Made by a program: the position numbers and the translations under genes. From Dipteronia dyeriana (Eukaryota; Streptophyta; Magnoliopsida; Sapindales; Sapindaceae): a stretch of 64,000 nt of DNA. Numbering within the stretch: the first letter of the stretch is position 1; each line of letters starts with the position of its first letter. Below, piece by piece: positions 24,546 through 36,847 of this stretch. Location of the stretch: assembly GCA_032871835.1 (NCBI GenBank), contig CM065302.1, positions 7,671,882 through 7,735,881 on the forward strand. The letters run 5' to 3'. The notes below the pieces were generated by a model. That model saw only the letters and a list, made by a program, of their open reading frames with translations. It was not told where the DNA came from and made no database searches.

Positions 24546-25370
24546 AAAAAAACACCGATTCACAACCCATCACCCCAAAACAAAACCCAGATAAATTTCC
24601 AATACCACATATGGTTTTTTTTATTTTTTTATTTTTTTATTTTTTAATAATTCGAAAACGTGAAGTAGCAGTAAACATAATCTATGTCAAAATTGAAACT
24701 CAAAATTCAAAAGATCAAAACCCAAGCAAACAAAGTACTTTCAGTTTTTTTTAAATTATTATTTAATACCGAAAATTCAAATATTAAATCCTCGAGAATC
24801 AACTATGGGTAGTTCTGATACCATTTGTTAGGATTTCGATTAACATAATAAAATAAAAACAACATGCTTAGGCATAAAATTAATCCGAATGTTTAACCTA
24901 AACATGTTTCTATACATACTTAATCAAACCCTAAACAATATAACATAACACATATCAATTCAAGAAAAAATAAGTAAATCTAGAAAGCGGAAGCGTACCT
25001 GAATCCATTGCTGGAGATTTGTGAACGGGTTGTGATCTTTCAAATTATCACGACCGTTATGAACCCTACTGTGTTCTATTTTGCTCTGTTGATGGGATAC
25101 AGAGAAAACAAAAGTATCGTATAATTTGGGGACCATAACCCTAAATATATATAATAATCAAATTATTATATATTGGTTATTTCTAATTCGGCCCCTCAAC
25201 AAATTAGAAATAGCACTCTGGTATCTACACATTAATTCCATGACCATTATACCCTTAAGCCTTAATACTTTATATCTTAATTAGATCACTTTAATTTAGG
25301 TTTAACCAAAAGATGGCACAACACATTTAATGTTCACATGTGTGGCCCCATATGATGGAATTTTCCAACA

Positions 25371-25429
25371 GCTCCATATACACAAATATCTATACATGGA
25401 TCATCTGAGTTATATATAGCTTCCGAGGC
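25371..25429 (-). pseudogene. DEFL relic, 5' half (unit B)
   Basis: Continuation of 19031-18954 on the far side of copia copy 2, with the same Cys-to-Tyr change and shortened cysteine spacing as in unit A. Joined across the single GCTCC, the module remains in frame. Confidence 0.65.
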
Positions 25430-25901
25430 TTATTAGGTATATTTTTAATTTCTGAGATTTATTGGATAAAATTGAAATTTTCTAGGAATAAATTTTGTTC
25501 ATCTTCACATTGACAAGAAAAGCCGCCGAAACCTTACCACATCTATGAACAAACTGGACCAGAACCTTCGACTTAAGTCTGACCAAATCATTCTTTCTAG
25601 ATGATTTTATTGATAAAGCTAGCTATGACTTACGACCAAAAGAAAATGTATACTTAACTTGCATTGCATTCCATTCCATTGTACCCCACTTTACTAGAGA
25701 TCGGCCTATTTCTCTACAAGTTTTAGGTCTCCATTTCTTATTATTTATGCTTTGTTTCCGAGTGAAATTAAGTATTTTATGTGTTTGTTAAGAACGTGTA
25801 GGTCACATTCCATTCAAGTGGTGATGAATCTTATTTTGAAAGAAAAGAAGAAAAAAGACAATTTTCCGCCAGTGCAGAACAACCAGATTGCAGGGACCAT
25901 A

Positions 25902-28077
25902 TCTCTCAGCTCCGATTGAATAGTGTGTCCTACTACCTAAGTATGGAAAGCCTCAGAAGCACTTTTCGGATCGCAATTCTAATATTCCTAGAAAAAGTTA
26001 TGTCTGTTTTAGTACAAAATAGTCAGATCAGTCATAATTCCATGAATAGTGACAAGATTTATTTTGCAAGTTGTCGGAATGGGAAGTATGACCTTCTTAA
26101 ACATGAGTGTGTGTCTTGGAAAATAATTTGACACCTAATCCTTATATTCCTTTAATAAGCAATAAATTTTAATGGATTAGAAAAAAAATAAAATCCCAAA
26201 ATTGTAAAGTTTCAAAAGGGAGTTGATTTCCTTGTTGTTTTTGACTTATCATCTAAAGCCTATTTAAACCCCTTTGAACCCTAATTTCGAGATATACACA
26301 AGCCAAGGGAGGTCCCAAGCCATCAAGGGGGCCGTCCCCCACCACTCCATCACCATACAACTTCCATTCATCTTTAGACATCGAAGATTCAAACACGAAG
26401 AATAATTCATCATTGAAGACTTGAAGAACTCACTGAAGGCCAATATGAGTTTTATATTTTCTTTCTCTTCTCTTATTTTCATAATGTGTAACTAACTCGA
26501 TCATATTAGAGAATCAATGTGAACCTCTATGAATGTACTTTGTTATAATTGACTATATTTTAATTAATTCAAGTTTTGATTCATTCAATTCATCTTATGT
26601 CGTGATTCTTTATCCTTGTTAACACATGATCATACACTGGCATTTAGGGTTTTGATAATTTAATAATTGAGGTTGGAGTATTGATCTATACGTAATCTTA
26701 ATTAATATTCAATTGAAGAGATAAAACTGATCTTAGCATTGATCTATGCAAGTAGGTTTTGGTTAATTGTTCCTGCACTTCATAGGTTCTCGGTTGTAGT
26801 TTGTGTTGCTGCAAATTCTTTAATGCAAATAGTTGCTGGGATGTTTTTCAAAAATATATATATTGCTGAAAATTGTTTTGAAAAAATATTTCAAATAGTC
26901 TAAATATAATTAGAATGGAAAAACATGGACAGTGGCTAAGTTGCGGACAATGCCACTCTCTTTAAGACATTTCGCGGCTCTGCCCTGATTGTGCAAGCAG
27001 TTCTGAAGTTGCCACGTCGTCCCCAGGATAAAACAGCCCAGAATCGCCTCTGTCTCGGAGCTTATTTGCACGAAGAAGAACCGGAATACTCACACTCTTT
27101 CAAAAATTGCTCGGAAATCTAACAGAATAATACTTAAGAATTTCTTAAAGTTGTAGAGAGCTTTTCTTTTTTCTTAAAAAATTATTGTGTTCTTGTGAAT
27201 GAACAAAGCCTCTATTTATAGGAATAGAAAATAGAAACTGAAATATAAAATTAACACCAACCATTAAAAGAAATAAAAACTGAAAATTCAGTTTAAACAA
27301 AATGTTTTAAAAATTATTGTACATTTAAAACAATAATCATGTTGTACAGTTATGTAAAATTTTAAAATCAAATTTTAATGATTTGAAATACACTTTTAAC
27401 GGTTTGTGCCATTGTTCTATGGGTAAATTAGTATTGAGAACACTTGATTCATCCCAGCATCATATGATAACAATCATACTTAAGATAAGAACGCACCATT
27501 AACTTGATTAATATCTTTTTCCAAGTCAATTCGAAGCATTGAGTAAATATAGTTGGGGAGCATTGATGACCTAATTCTTTCTTCTCTTGATCATAAACAT
27601 CAACTCTTGTTAATTGCTTTCTCAAATTAGTTAAATTTAGTTTTAGTTAAATCAATCAACAACAATTTTTGTTACTTTTATTTAGCTTTAATTAGAATTA
27701 GTTTTAATCGGAAAATTAGATTTCCTCGTGGGAATGATCCTTACTTATCGCTGTACTTATCTTCACTATTCGTACACTTACGAGTATTGTTTTATAAATA
27801 CGATTTCAAGCAACCAATTGGTCGCAAATTCTGGAAAAAAGTAAGAAACCAACTGGTTTTTATCTATTATTTAAGATATACTGAAATCCAAAGTATGAAA
27901 CCAGTTAGTACCAACTTTAGAGGTGTCTGATATTCTAACTCCTAAGCTCTTGTTTTGTTTATACTGATGAGCTATACTAGGTTACTTATAAAAGAATCTT
28001 TTTTATTTTGTGAATGACTAATTCTGGTATGTCTTTTAAAGGCCTTTTTTTTACGATGGATTTGATTTGATGCACAG
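25902..28077. mobile_element. 2.2-kb insertion specific to unit B
   Basis: Unit A reads straight through at this point (GGGACCATATTTGACC near 13110). In B the text is interrupted after GACCATA and resumes at ATATTTGACC (28078), leaving a possible 3-bp ATA duplication. Inside are a TATTTAAACCCC promoter-like phrase (about 26263), a minus-strand TATAAATAGAGGC box with an LTR-like leader (about 27220-27000), and a terminal phrase (CCTCGTGGGAATGATCC, then GTACTTATC) common at the start of plant retroelement bodies. No long frame and no terminal repeats were found. It may be a composite of retroelement fragments. A deletion in unit A is the alternative. Confidence 0.5.
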
Positions 28078-29867
28078 ATATTTGACCTGCTTTAATACCT
28101 ATGAAAATCAATTTATTAGATGGCGGATATGTGAGGTTGACTAGACTGGGATCTTCCTCGTTATTTCAACTGTTATGATGGGAAGCACTACTGTAGGGTA
28201 AAGCAAGAGACGTATCTTCGATCTGTTGCATTTGGTGGATCCCATCAAACATCAAAGTAATGATACAAAATAATAATAATAATTTATTGACTTTAATTTT
28301 AAGAATAAAAATAAAAATTGAATCTGTTTTGTCTCTCAGAAGTCATCTATAATCAAATTTATTTAAATTTATTTACGATTTCTATTTCAATATACATAAT
28401 CAAAGAATTTGTAAGAAAATGATTTTTCATCTTGTTGCATAGATGCTACATCTCTTTCAATAGTTCCTAATTTATAAATATATAAATCATATAAAATATT
28501 TAAAACAAGATGGATATTGTATAATAAAATAGTAAAGAAAGTCTTAATCTATTCTAATGAGTACCTAATAAAAATAAAAATAAAAATAAAAATACATACA
28601 TATATAGACGGTTTCAATACTATATGATTCATGTAAAGTTATGGGAGAGGATGTTATTTTCTTTTAGTTTTAATTTCTCTTAAATTTTCAATTGATTTAA
28701 ATCCAATGACTGAAAATTAAGCCGATAATATAGCAGCTGAACCCATATATATATTAGATTGGGAAATAATTTATGGAATCATAAGAAATGAAAATGCTAA
28801 AAGAAATTGATTTTACCTTGAACAAAAAATAAGTGGGAGAAATTTATATTATTAATAAAATGGGGGACTAGGTTGCAATTACAAACATAAGAATATTTTC
28901 TAAAACTTTCATTGGCTCGGGTCCATAGCAACTATGGGCCCCTCTTGTTTTCACGTCCGTTTATATGTTAACGTTCTCCTGCATACATCTTTTCAGATCA
29001 GGAACGGTGGAGGTAGTCATCTTTTCAAGCTTCGGAGTTGGGCGAATGCAACCTTCTCTTGCGTTTTGATTTGGATTTTTTTTTCATTTTACTTTTTTTT
29101 TTTCTAAATTCAGTTTAGTTAGTAAATAATTCAAAAAAGTAAAATAGTTTTAAAAAAATATAATATTGTTTGTTTAAAAATTAAAATGTTAGTAAGTTAA
29201 ATTAAGGGTAGTGTTGAGTTTTGAAAATAAAAAAATTTAGGGTGTAAATACAATTTGAGAGAGTAACAAATATTTTCACTCTTAAGTAGATTAGAGTTGC
29301 AGTCGAAGGATGATGAGAACGGTGTATTTGCTATCATCCGCATGTTTCCGAGCAAAGCTTTCATTGGCTTTTAAAAAAAAACCCCTACATGTCCTAATTG
29401 CACACGCATGTGACTTTAACTCATAATTGTAAAGATATTCTTTGCAGTCAGTTTATTTCTGTCAATTCTTTCCGTTGACTACATTGACCACAATAATAGT
29501 GTGGAATGATAATCTAGAGAGCAATGAACCTTTTTTTTTTCTTTCTTTCTTACAATTTTAACTTTCACATGCCGCACTCTCTTCCTTATTTTCACTTGCT
29601 AGCTAAATTCTTAAGAAAAAAAATTATTTGTATACATGACCATTGTTAGAGAGATAAAATAATGACGATAATTAATGTTTATTGAACTAATCATCATACA
29701 TGAATTGAAAGCTTACTCGTATGTATGATTCAGACAAGTTGTATAGTTGAAAGAAAGATGAATTTATTTTTTAGAAACTCTTGTTACATTTTATTTACCG
29801 AAAAAAGTAACATACTTATTCAGCAAATTAAAGATTTTCTTTGACCATCAATATAAAGTCTAGACAT

Positions 29868-30307
29868 CTAGACATGGTGTGTTAATACTGGTGGGAGACA
29901 AAGGCATACTCCGGAAGCACACAAAGGTGCAGCCCCAGTTTTACAAGCAAGTACTCCAGAGCAATCATTATTTGAGTGACAATTGTTATTAAGCAATTGT
30001 GGAGATACTTGTCTGAGACATTGGCATTTGCTAGACTCACACATAGCTAAGGTTCCACCTGGACATTGAAATAAACGGATGCAATCAGCATCTGAGTCAC
30101 ACATCTGTGAATTAACCATCTTTCTGGCCACCACCATTGAGGGGGCCAAACCTGCATATAAAACATGATTATATATTAATTCACCGATTAAGCAATAAGC
30201 ACATTTTAGATTATATAAAAAAATAAGCAGAAATAAGGAAAGTGACACTAACAAGAAGAAATAAAGAAAAAAAGCACGAAAGCCGAAATTAGTGAAGTCT
30301 TTGTCAT
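29868..30307 (-). CDS. Secreted two-module cysteine-rich (defensin-like) protein, copy C
   Basis: Exon 1 is 30307-30253, the intron is 30252-30152 (101 bp, GT-AG), exon 2 is 30151-29868, and the product is 112 residues. It shares Lys3 with copy B and Val31 with copy A, and has a private Lys80 to Asn change inside module 2; all twelve cysteines are kept. The signal peptide, splice phase, TATA box and 3' flank match the other copies. This unit lacks the opposite-strand and copia-split relatives because it is cut off about 0.8 kb upstream of the gene. I cannot name a precise family member. Confidence 0.85.
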
Positions 30308-30423
30308 ATTGGAAGGTTTGTTTGATGCTTTAGAAAAACAATCAACAACACTTTAATTTGGTTTTGGAGGTTTAGAATCTCTTTGTGGCTTTGTATTGTG
30401 TTGTAATGTTTTATCCAAGCTGG

Positions 30424-30431
30424 TATTTATA
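30424..30431 (-). promoter_or_regulatory. TATA box of DEFL copy C
   Basis: TATAAATA on the minus strand, about 118 bp upstream of the ATG at 30307. Confidence 0.65.
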
Positions 30432-31289
30432 GTGTAACAAATAAGATTTTTTTAGGTAAGCAAATCTAGTATTACACTTTAAATGGAAGTAATGTGCTTG
30501 CACCAAATTTAATGTCACGCTCTAAATGTAACAGAAATCTAAATTAGATGGCATTCTTAATTAAAAATTTAAAAATTGGATTTTTTTTTAAGAGTAATGT
30601 TAATTTGTCTAAATTTAGTGTCTAAATATCCTAAATTATATGACATAAGTAGAATATATTCATTTAGATCATGTAAATCTAATACATTCTAAATGAATGA
30701 ATTATAGTTATATCATATCATTTGGACATCAGATTTGGATATCAAATTTGGACAAAATAGCATTATTGTTTTTTTTTAACTATTTTGATTTGAGGTCTTG
30801 ATTAAGGGGAAGAAATCTAAAATAGATAGTTGTTTTCGTTTAACTAATTAAAATTTCAATGGTTTTTTTTTCCATAATTGAATTATCCTTTCAATGGTTC
30901 TATTGATGAGTTTTTCTTTGTAGGCATATAACTGTGAGCATACTTATAGCACACTTGTCCACCTCATCGATTTTTGTCATGTAAGTATTATTTGACCAAA
31001 TTTCATTGTTTTTTCTAGTAAAAAGTGATTAGTTGGATAAGTGTGCTCTAAGTATGATCACATTTATATGCCTACTAGAGATAAACTCTTTCATTGACAT
31101 CCAAAAAAGTATGTGTCAATCTAATTGAGAGGGCAACATGAGGTGTCATTGGTAAAGAAATCCCTCATTGTGATAACACCCAACATTTTCGATCGTCGGA
31201 CGGATGCAACCAGTTGTTCACAGAAAGAAGTGTGATTGACGGCCAGGAAAACCTTGTGGTGTCCCAACGGAAGTAGCCGACCAAGCTTA

Positions 31290-33600
31290 ATTAGTCGGAC
31301 TTCAATTCGATGATGTGTTTGGATGTTAAATTGAGATAAATGATGAGCAGTTCAACCATCATTATAATGACTTCTACATTGACATGAATAATAAGCAGAA
31401 TAGTGAACAGAATGTTGGGCCGACACAAGAGATGAGTGATGAGGAAAATTTGCATCCGGTTGATAATGTAGCTATCAATGAGGAAGAAGAAGAGGTTGTC
31501 GAGCCGGAAAGACCTGCAAGACGTGTATAAAGATTTATTTGTAGTGCAACAGATATAGCTGGAACTTTCGAGTTCCAACCTAATTTAACTCCATATGATT
31601 CTTATAATGTCACAATATGGGTTATTCAAGGAGCAAAATCATACTCGTTTGGTATAAGTGGAAGCAGGAACTCGGTTGAAGAAGAACCTACAAGCATGAT
31701 ATATAAAGGGTAATTTTTTCCTACTAAAAAGGATTTGAAGAGACTAGTTGGGCATTTTGCAATGCGGTAGAACTTCGAGTGGAAGGTGAAAAGGTTGAAT
31801 AAGACAACGTTACATTTTGTTTGTTTGATGGACAATTGTACGTGGAAATTAAGAGCGGTAAGGAGAGAAGAAGGGATATACTTCTAAGTAAGAATTTTTG
31901 TCAATGAACACACATGTCCTTTGGAGGAGATTCACCGCCGTCACCGACAAGCTAGTGCAGTCATAATTGGAGAAGTGGTTGCACCTAGACTTCAACAACA
32001 AGATGGTCTACTAATACGTTCGAAGAACATAATCGCCGACATGAAAATAATGTATGGCATCCAAATCTTGTACAGCAAGGCACATCAAGCCCTGCAATAT
32101 GCAGACCTATGGAATGCATGAGGAAACCTTCAAACTACTGCCATTATTTGGTTACATGTTAGAGCAACAAAATCCCGACATTATAACTGACTTACAATGC
32201 GACGAAGATGGTAAATTTATCTATTTTTTTATGTCATTGGGTGTCTCACTCAGAGGATTCTGGAGGTGTATGCATCTAGTTATTGCAGTAGATGGTACCT
32301 ATTTAAAGAGAAGATTCGAGGGTACAATGTTTGTTACAATTGCACAAGATGGGAACGAACAGGTGTATCCAATTGCTTTTGTGTACGGTGACTCAGAAAA
32401 CAACCTTTCATGGAAGTAGTTTTTGGATTGCTTGAAGGGTGCCCTAAGCCATATTAATGATATGGTTTTCATTTTCGATTGGTATGCAAGCATTGAAGTT
32501 GAGAATTCTAAAGTTTACCCCGATACAAGCCATATGATATGTTGCTGACAGTTTTATGAAAATGTCAAGAAGTGGTTTCACAGAAAGGATGTAGCAACTA
32601 TAATGGATAAAGCAGCTAGATCATACATTGAGTTGAAATATAATCGCCACATGGAAAGTTACGTAACCTGTACCAGAATGCATTCAATTATGTCATTGAA
32701 GCCGGTCCCCATAAGTGGTCCCGTGTACATTGTCCAGAAAGAAGGTATAGGGTCATGACAACAAATGTTACTGAATGCATAAACTCATGCCTTAAATTCG
32801 CACGATCAACTGTCCATGCTGACACTAGTAGAGTCCATTAGAAATATGCTACAGAGGTGGTTTCATGATCGCCATCGTGTTGCACAGTCTATGGGTCATC
32901 AGTTGACCGACGCAGTATATCTTGTGATCCTCAAACGTGTTGACAAGTGTGGTCATATGTCTGTCAATCCAGTTGACTGGAACACATTCTCTATCAAATG
33001 GTCCGGTAAGTAATGGACTGTTGACTAAGCCCGAAAGACTTGGACGTGTAACAAATTTCAAATGGACATGTTTCAATGTTCGTACGCGCTTGCAGCATCA
33101 AGGTATATTACTTTGATTTCCTATCTATCTGGTTGTTGCAAATGAGTTTGGCACCTAATTTTAATGTTGTTGCAGGGATCGAAACTTGGATTTCACTTAT
33201 TTATGTGTGGACTACTACAAGAGACAAACACTAATTGATGCGTACTTGATTCCTATTATGCCTGTTGGGCATCCTTTTCCATGAGTGATGCCTACAGTCA
33301 TCGCCGATCGGGTGGTCTTGAATCCATTGTCTAGAAGGCAAGCTAGACGCCTGAGAGGCAGAAGACATGTCTCATCTTCAGAGAGGACAACCACACAATC
33401 GTGTAGAAGATATGGACAATCAGGTCATAATAGTATAAGGTGTTCTAACCCACCTATGATTAATGATGGTCTAAGCAGAGTTGTTCCTCAGGAATATCGG
33501 TGCAAGTGTAGCATCTGCCATTCAGTTGGACACAACAAATAGACGTGCCCTGAAAAGGACTCTACCGAAGTATTAATGGAGGCGTTTAGGTGGATGTCAT
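31290..33600 (+). pseudogene. mudrA-like MULE transposase pseudogene
   Basis: Reading in shifting frames, the order is: an acidic N-terminal stretch (about 31300-31530); the MuDR DNA-binding end (LMDNCTWKLRAV at about 31828; FVNEHTCPLEEI and MKIMYGIQILYSKA to 32080); the MULE DDE transposase core (LVIAVDGTYLKRRFEGTMFV at about 32277, DGNEQVYPIAFVYGDSE at about 32350); a late domain (VNPVDWNTFSIKWSGK near 32968); and two CCHC-type knuckles near 33397 and 33507. A likely intron (33103-33175, GT-AG) joins ALAAS-R to DRNLDFTY. There are many stops and frameshifts. The first knuckle has Tyr for its second Cys and the second has a stop. Not functional. Confidence 0.8.
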
Positions 33601-33782
33601 TGTCATTAATTGCAGTTGTATGACTTGTACGTCAATACCATTTTAATTTTAAATGGGCCACATATTTTTAGGTTTTCTTGTTACTACCGGTATGTATGCA
33701 ATGCGATAATACGATACTTTTAAATAATTATGTCAATAAAATAAATGAATAATTTTATTACAAAAAATGTTATGTACAATAA

Positions 33783-34294
33783 CTATATTCGGAATTGTGG
33801 CTCAAAATTACAAAAAACCCCAACAACCATTTTTTCTCGGATGGTGGGCATATCATCTTCAGTCCAATCATACTGGACCTGGTTTGCCAGTACGTACTTG
33901 AGCAATCACAACGTATGCGCCCCACAGTTACCGCTGCAATGCAGAACATGAACAACTGTTACAATGTTATTCATTTATGCAGTAAGTGAATTTCATGTTC
34001 GATAAGTCATTCCCTTTCTCCTGTTGCGGCATAGCTGATCTCGCCACCAGGTTCACCCTGAAAGGCCTATTTCGCCCCAAACTTTAGATCGACGGGTTTT
34101 CTAGCCTCGTCGAACCCGAATTTATGCAACATAGATGGGAGAAACCATGATAGTGGCCGTACTTGGAGTTTCCTGTTGCTGACGGGGAGTTCCTGTTTGA
34201 AGGGGTCTATGAGGTGTATGATCTGGCTAATGAGGTCCATGCTGGCCAGGAGCCAATACTGCCAGACAATGTTGTACGGAATAAGAACCTGTAC

Positions 34295-34386
<92 letters not shown>

Positions 34387-36847
34387 CAAATCTTCCTCTG
34401 AACACCACTTTCACAATGGAACATATTTAGGCTTAAATTGTAAAACACTTACCATGTCAACCTCGTGCCATGGGCGGGTTCCTGATAGAGCCAAACCACG
34501 TACGGTGAGAAGGTCCTCAGCAGACCACCTGTACTACAACACTTTCCAGCCCAGCGTCTGTATTTCCCCGTCAGCACCAAGAGACATGATTTTATCCCAC
34601 TGATATTTCAACAATGATTGTTCAGATAAAAATTAAACCGGAATTAGGATCACAAAAAACAGCAAATGTTAAATCGAAACAAACAGTACAAAACACTTAC
34701 AAAGAACTGAGTGCCCATAATGTTCATCCTCTGATTGTACACAGTGGGGTATGCTTGTTGACGCTTCCGTAAGATGTTCAGGTACGTGTCCATATGCTGA
34801 AAAGTATTTTGCAAAACAAAATTAGATTAATTTATTTTACAGATCGTCGGTAGAGTAAAAGTAAGGTACGTAATATGTTAAACAACTCTATGCAGTTCTG
34901 TTGGAAGCGCTAGAACCAATTCACCGCTATTGGCTCCATAAGATCCACATCGCGCCTATATTTTTTTTTTAAAAAAACATCAAAACAAGTAAACCAATTT
35001 AAATAGTTATTTCAATAAACTAAACAGTCTGATACTTACAATTCCACCGTGGTGTTCCTCTTGTATGCATTGTAGGCCTCCAACTGGCCACCGTCTACAA
35101 AAGCATTCGGCGTGAATGTGTGCTCTGTAGCTGTCGGAGCTATCCTTAGCCTCTTCAGCAGACATGGATCAGTGTATACGATCATCAACTGCCACCCCCT
35201 CTTATGGTCTGAGGGATACAGAGGGTGCAAAATGATGGGCCTGTGGGGTACATGGGGGGGATGGGGGGTCTGTCGGGATGATCTCGATGAGTCCCTAGGG
35301 GGGCTCCGTTCTGAAGATCTCGATGTGTCCCGAGGGGGAAGGGGGGGTCCGTCAGGATGGTCTCGATATGTCGGAAGAAGGAGGGATCAGACTGGTTGTG
35401 TCTGTGAGAGTAGGTATCCGGCTGGATGGACCAGAGATGTCCATCAGAAGGGTCCGTTTGGATCGGTAGGAGCTGTCTCTGGGCGGAGGGGTGCCATATG
35501 ATCGAACTGTTGAGATAACTCCGGTGGAGGAAACACTGTGACCACGGGATAGCTCGGGCGAAGTCTTCTGCACCTCAATTAGTAGGGGAAACTCATGAAG
35601 ACCCGCATTTATAGTGTCCTGCTCAGCTCTTGCAACTCCAGTTCTGGTAACCTGGGTCTTAGGTATGGTACTCTGCATATGATCAATGTTGTCAAGCTCT
35701 GTCTCCTCTACACGAGTACGATGCATGTCTCTTCCTAAGGGGCTGGATGGTCGATCCGATGATGGTGGACCATCCCTATATGACCTTGATGCCGACCCCA
35801 ACCTCTGTCGAAGATAGTCCATCAACTCCTGATGCTGCCTCTGTTGTTCCGCTTCACTATTCAGTAAACCAACCCGTAAAGCAACGACGACAACCTCCAA
35901 ATGTTGGATTCTACGCTCTAGATGGTCCTGAATCAAAATGATATTTAATAGTCATTTAACATTTACATGGGTTTAAACGTTAAATTCATGCTGAGTAACA
36001 ATCTGTACGTACCTCGTGCTCCCCTCAAATGTCTTCTCCAGTGTTATATCCATCAAGCATCCTAAATCGAACCCGTCTCTGCCTTAACTGTCTCCCTACA
36101 GCTAAATCTGGCTCTGAACGCTCTGCATGCATCTGTGGACTCCCATCACCGAACTCCGCCTCTAAACCCTCGGTATCACCGGCTACTTCACTAGTACGCC
36201 TAACGGAATCACGATCCGGTATGGCCACCTAAATTCCGTATAATATGGTTCATCTCTCTCAGTTGTTGTGGGCACCAACTTCGTCATCACAGACATTTGA
36301 AACCACTGTTAGACCCTTGAAAATTGTAATAATAACTTTTAATATTAACAAATAAGAAACTTACCCGCGATGTGAATATCTTCGACAGCTTATCCCCCAT
36401 CGGTTGTATATTTAACACCCACTTCAGAATACGGGGAGACAAATTGGTAACCATCTGAGTCCCAAACTGAGGCCCAAGCGTGGGGATCACCTCAAAAGTA
36501 AAAATCTAAAAAAAAATATGATTAAAATCCATATACACGATTACAAACATAAATGTTGTAATTCACAAAACTCTTACTAGAAGGGCGTAAGATAGTCCAT
36601 TAATGTTGTAGGTCTCTTGCATGTGTTAGTCATTGTTGGCGTCTCTAGAACCACTCCCCTCGCCCGTCAAGCGCAGACTTGAATGAATATATGGAATGAC
36701 TATATACGTGTGCACCCCATGGGAACGCGTCAAAAGCAACGAGATCATCCACTAGCCGTATATGCCAAACTGGAAATTTTACTCTCTCGTCAAATCCCAT
36801 AAGTATCCAATTAAGCATGTAGATGAGGCATAGCTTTACACTATCGT
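33783..36847 (-). pseudogene. DUF1985 / Ulp1-like peptidase pseudogene, 3' part
   Basis: On the minus strand the exons read: 36847-36578 (DUF1985: WHIRLVDDLVAFDAFPWG), 36505-36365, 36305-36013, 35927-35040 (charged, Ser/Pro-rich linker; ERRIQHLE heptad-like start), 34955-34870, 34796-34701, 34599-34453, and 34288 downwards. Most junctions are GT-AG. The last part is a C48 (Ulp1) fold: IPYNIVWQYWLLASMDL, then IHLIDPF, then PQQ (about 34030), then NCGAHTL with the nucleophilic Cys at about 33924, and the typical ending MPTIREKMVVGVF. The histidine expected before Trp is Tyr (QYW). Stops lie in several exons. C48 peptidases cut SUMO-type conjugates; this copy cannot. The gene continues at 45787 beyond the gypsy insertion. 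Confidence 0.75.
34295..34383. repeat. Compound (CA)n(TA)n microsatellite
   Basis: About 23 CA units (34295-34341) followed by about 21 TA units (34341-34383), in the intron just 5' of the Ulp1 catalytic exon. It gives repetitive His-Thr, Cys-Val and Tyr-Ile frames that are not genes. Confidence 0.95.

Larger units (their letters stand above)
19032..25370 (-). mobile_element. Degenerate Ty1-copia LTR retrotransposon, copy 2
   Basis: LTRs lie at 19032-19576 and 24826-25370 (545 bp each). The target duplication GCTCC is at 19027-19031 and 25371-25375, and the primer site at 24812-24823 (minus TGGTATCAGAAC). Same orientation, domain order and internal deletion as copy 1. It is about 196 bp longer, mainly because the leader repeat has a third partial unit. 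An 11-bp phrase (ATTTTCCAACA) is duplicated at the inner end of the left LTR (19566-19587). It shares its insertion site with copy 1 and so was copied by segmental duplication, not by transposition. Confidence 0.9.
13291..28253. repeat. Segmental duplication unit B
   Basis: Colinear with unit A: DEFL gene, opposite-strand relic, MITE-like element, split DEFL relic and copia element in the same order and strand. It is about 2.0 kb longer, mainly from the insertion at 25902-28077. The junction with A at 13290/13291 repeats exactly at 28253/28254. Confidence 0.85.
28254..31110. repeat. Segmental duplication unit C (truncated)
   Basis: Matches B 13291 to about 16060 and A 360 to about 3500, then loses similarity near 31110 where MULE sequence begins. 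The last 200 bp are already more divergent from A and B than the rest. Over the first kilobase C resembles B more than A (it shares the 13980-14340 sequence absent from A). Confidence 0.8.

Noticed and set aside
6444..25370. Copia copies 1 and 2 as two independent transpositions
   Set aside because: They share the target duplication, the surrounding DEFL relic and the internal deletion, so one insertion was duplicated with its segment.
34163..34603. 146-codon plus-strand frame with His-Thr repeats
   Set aside because: Translation of the (CA)n(TA)n microsatellite on the strand opposite the Ulp1-like exons.
35112..35501. Gly-rich plus-strand frame
   Set aside because: Antisense of the Ser/Pro-rich linker exon of the Ulp1-like pseudogene; no domain.
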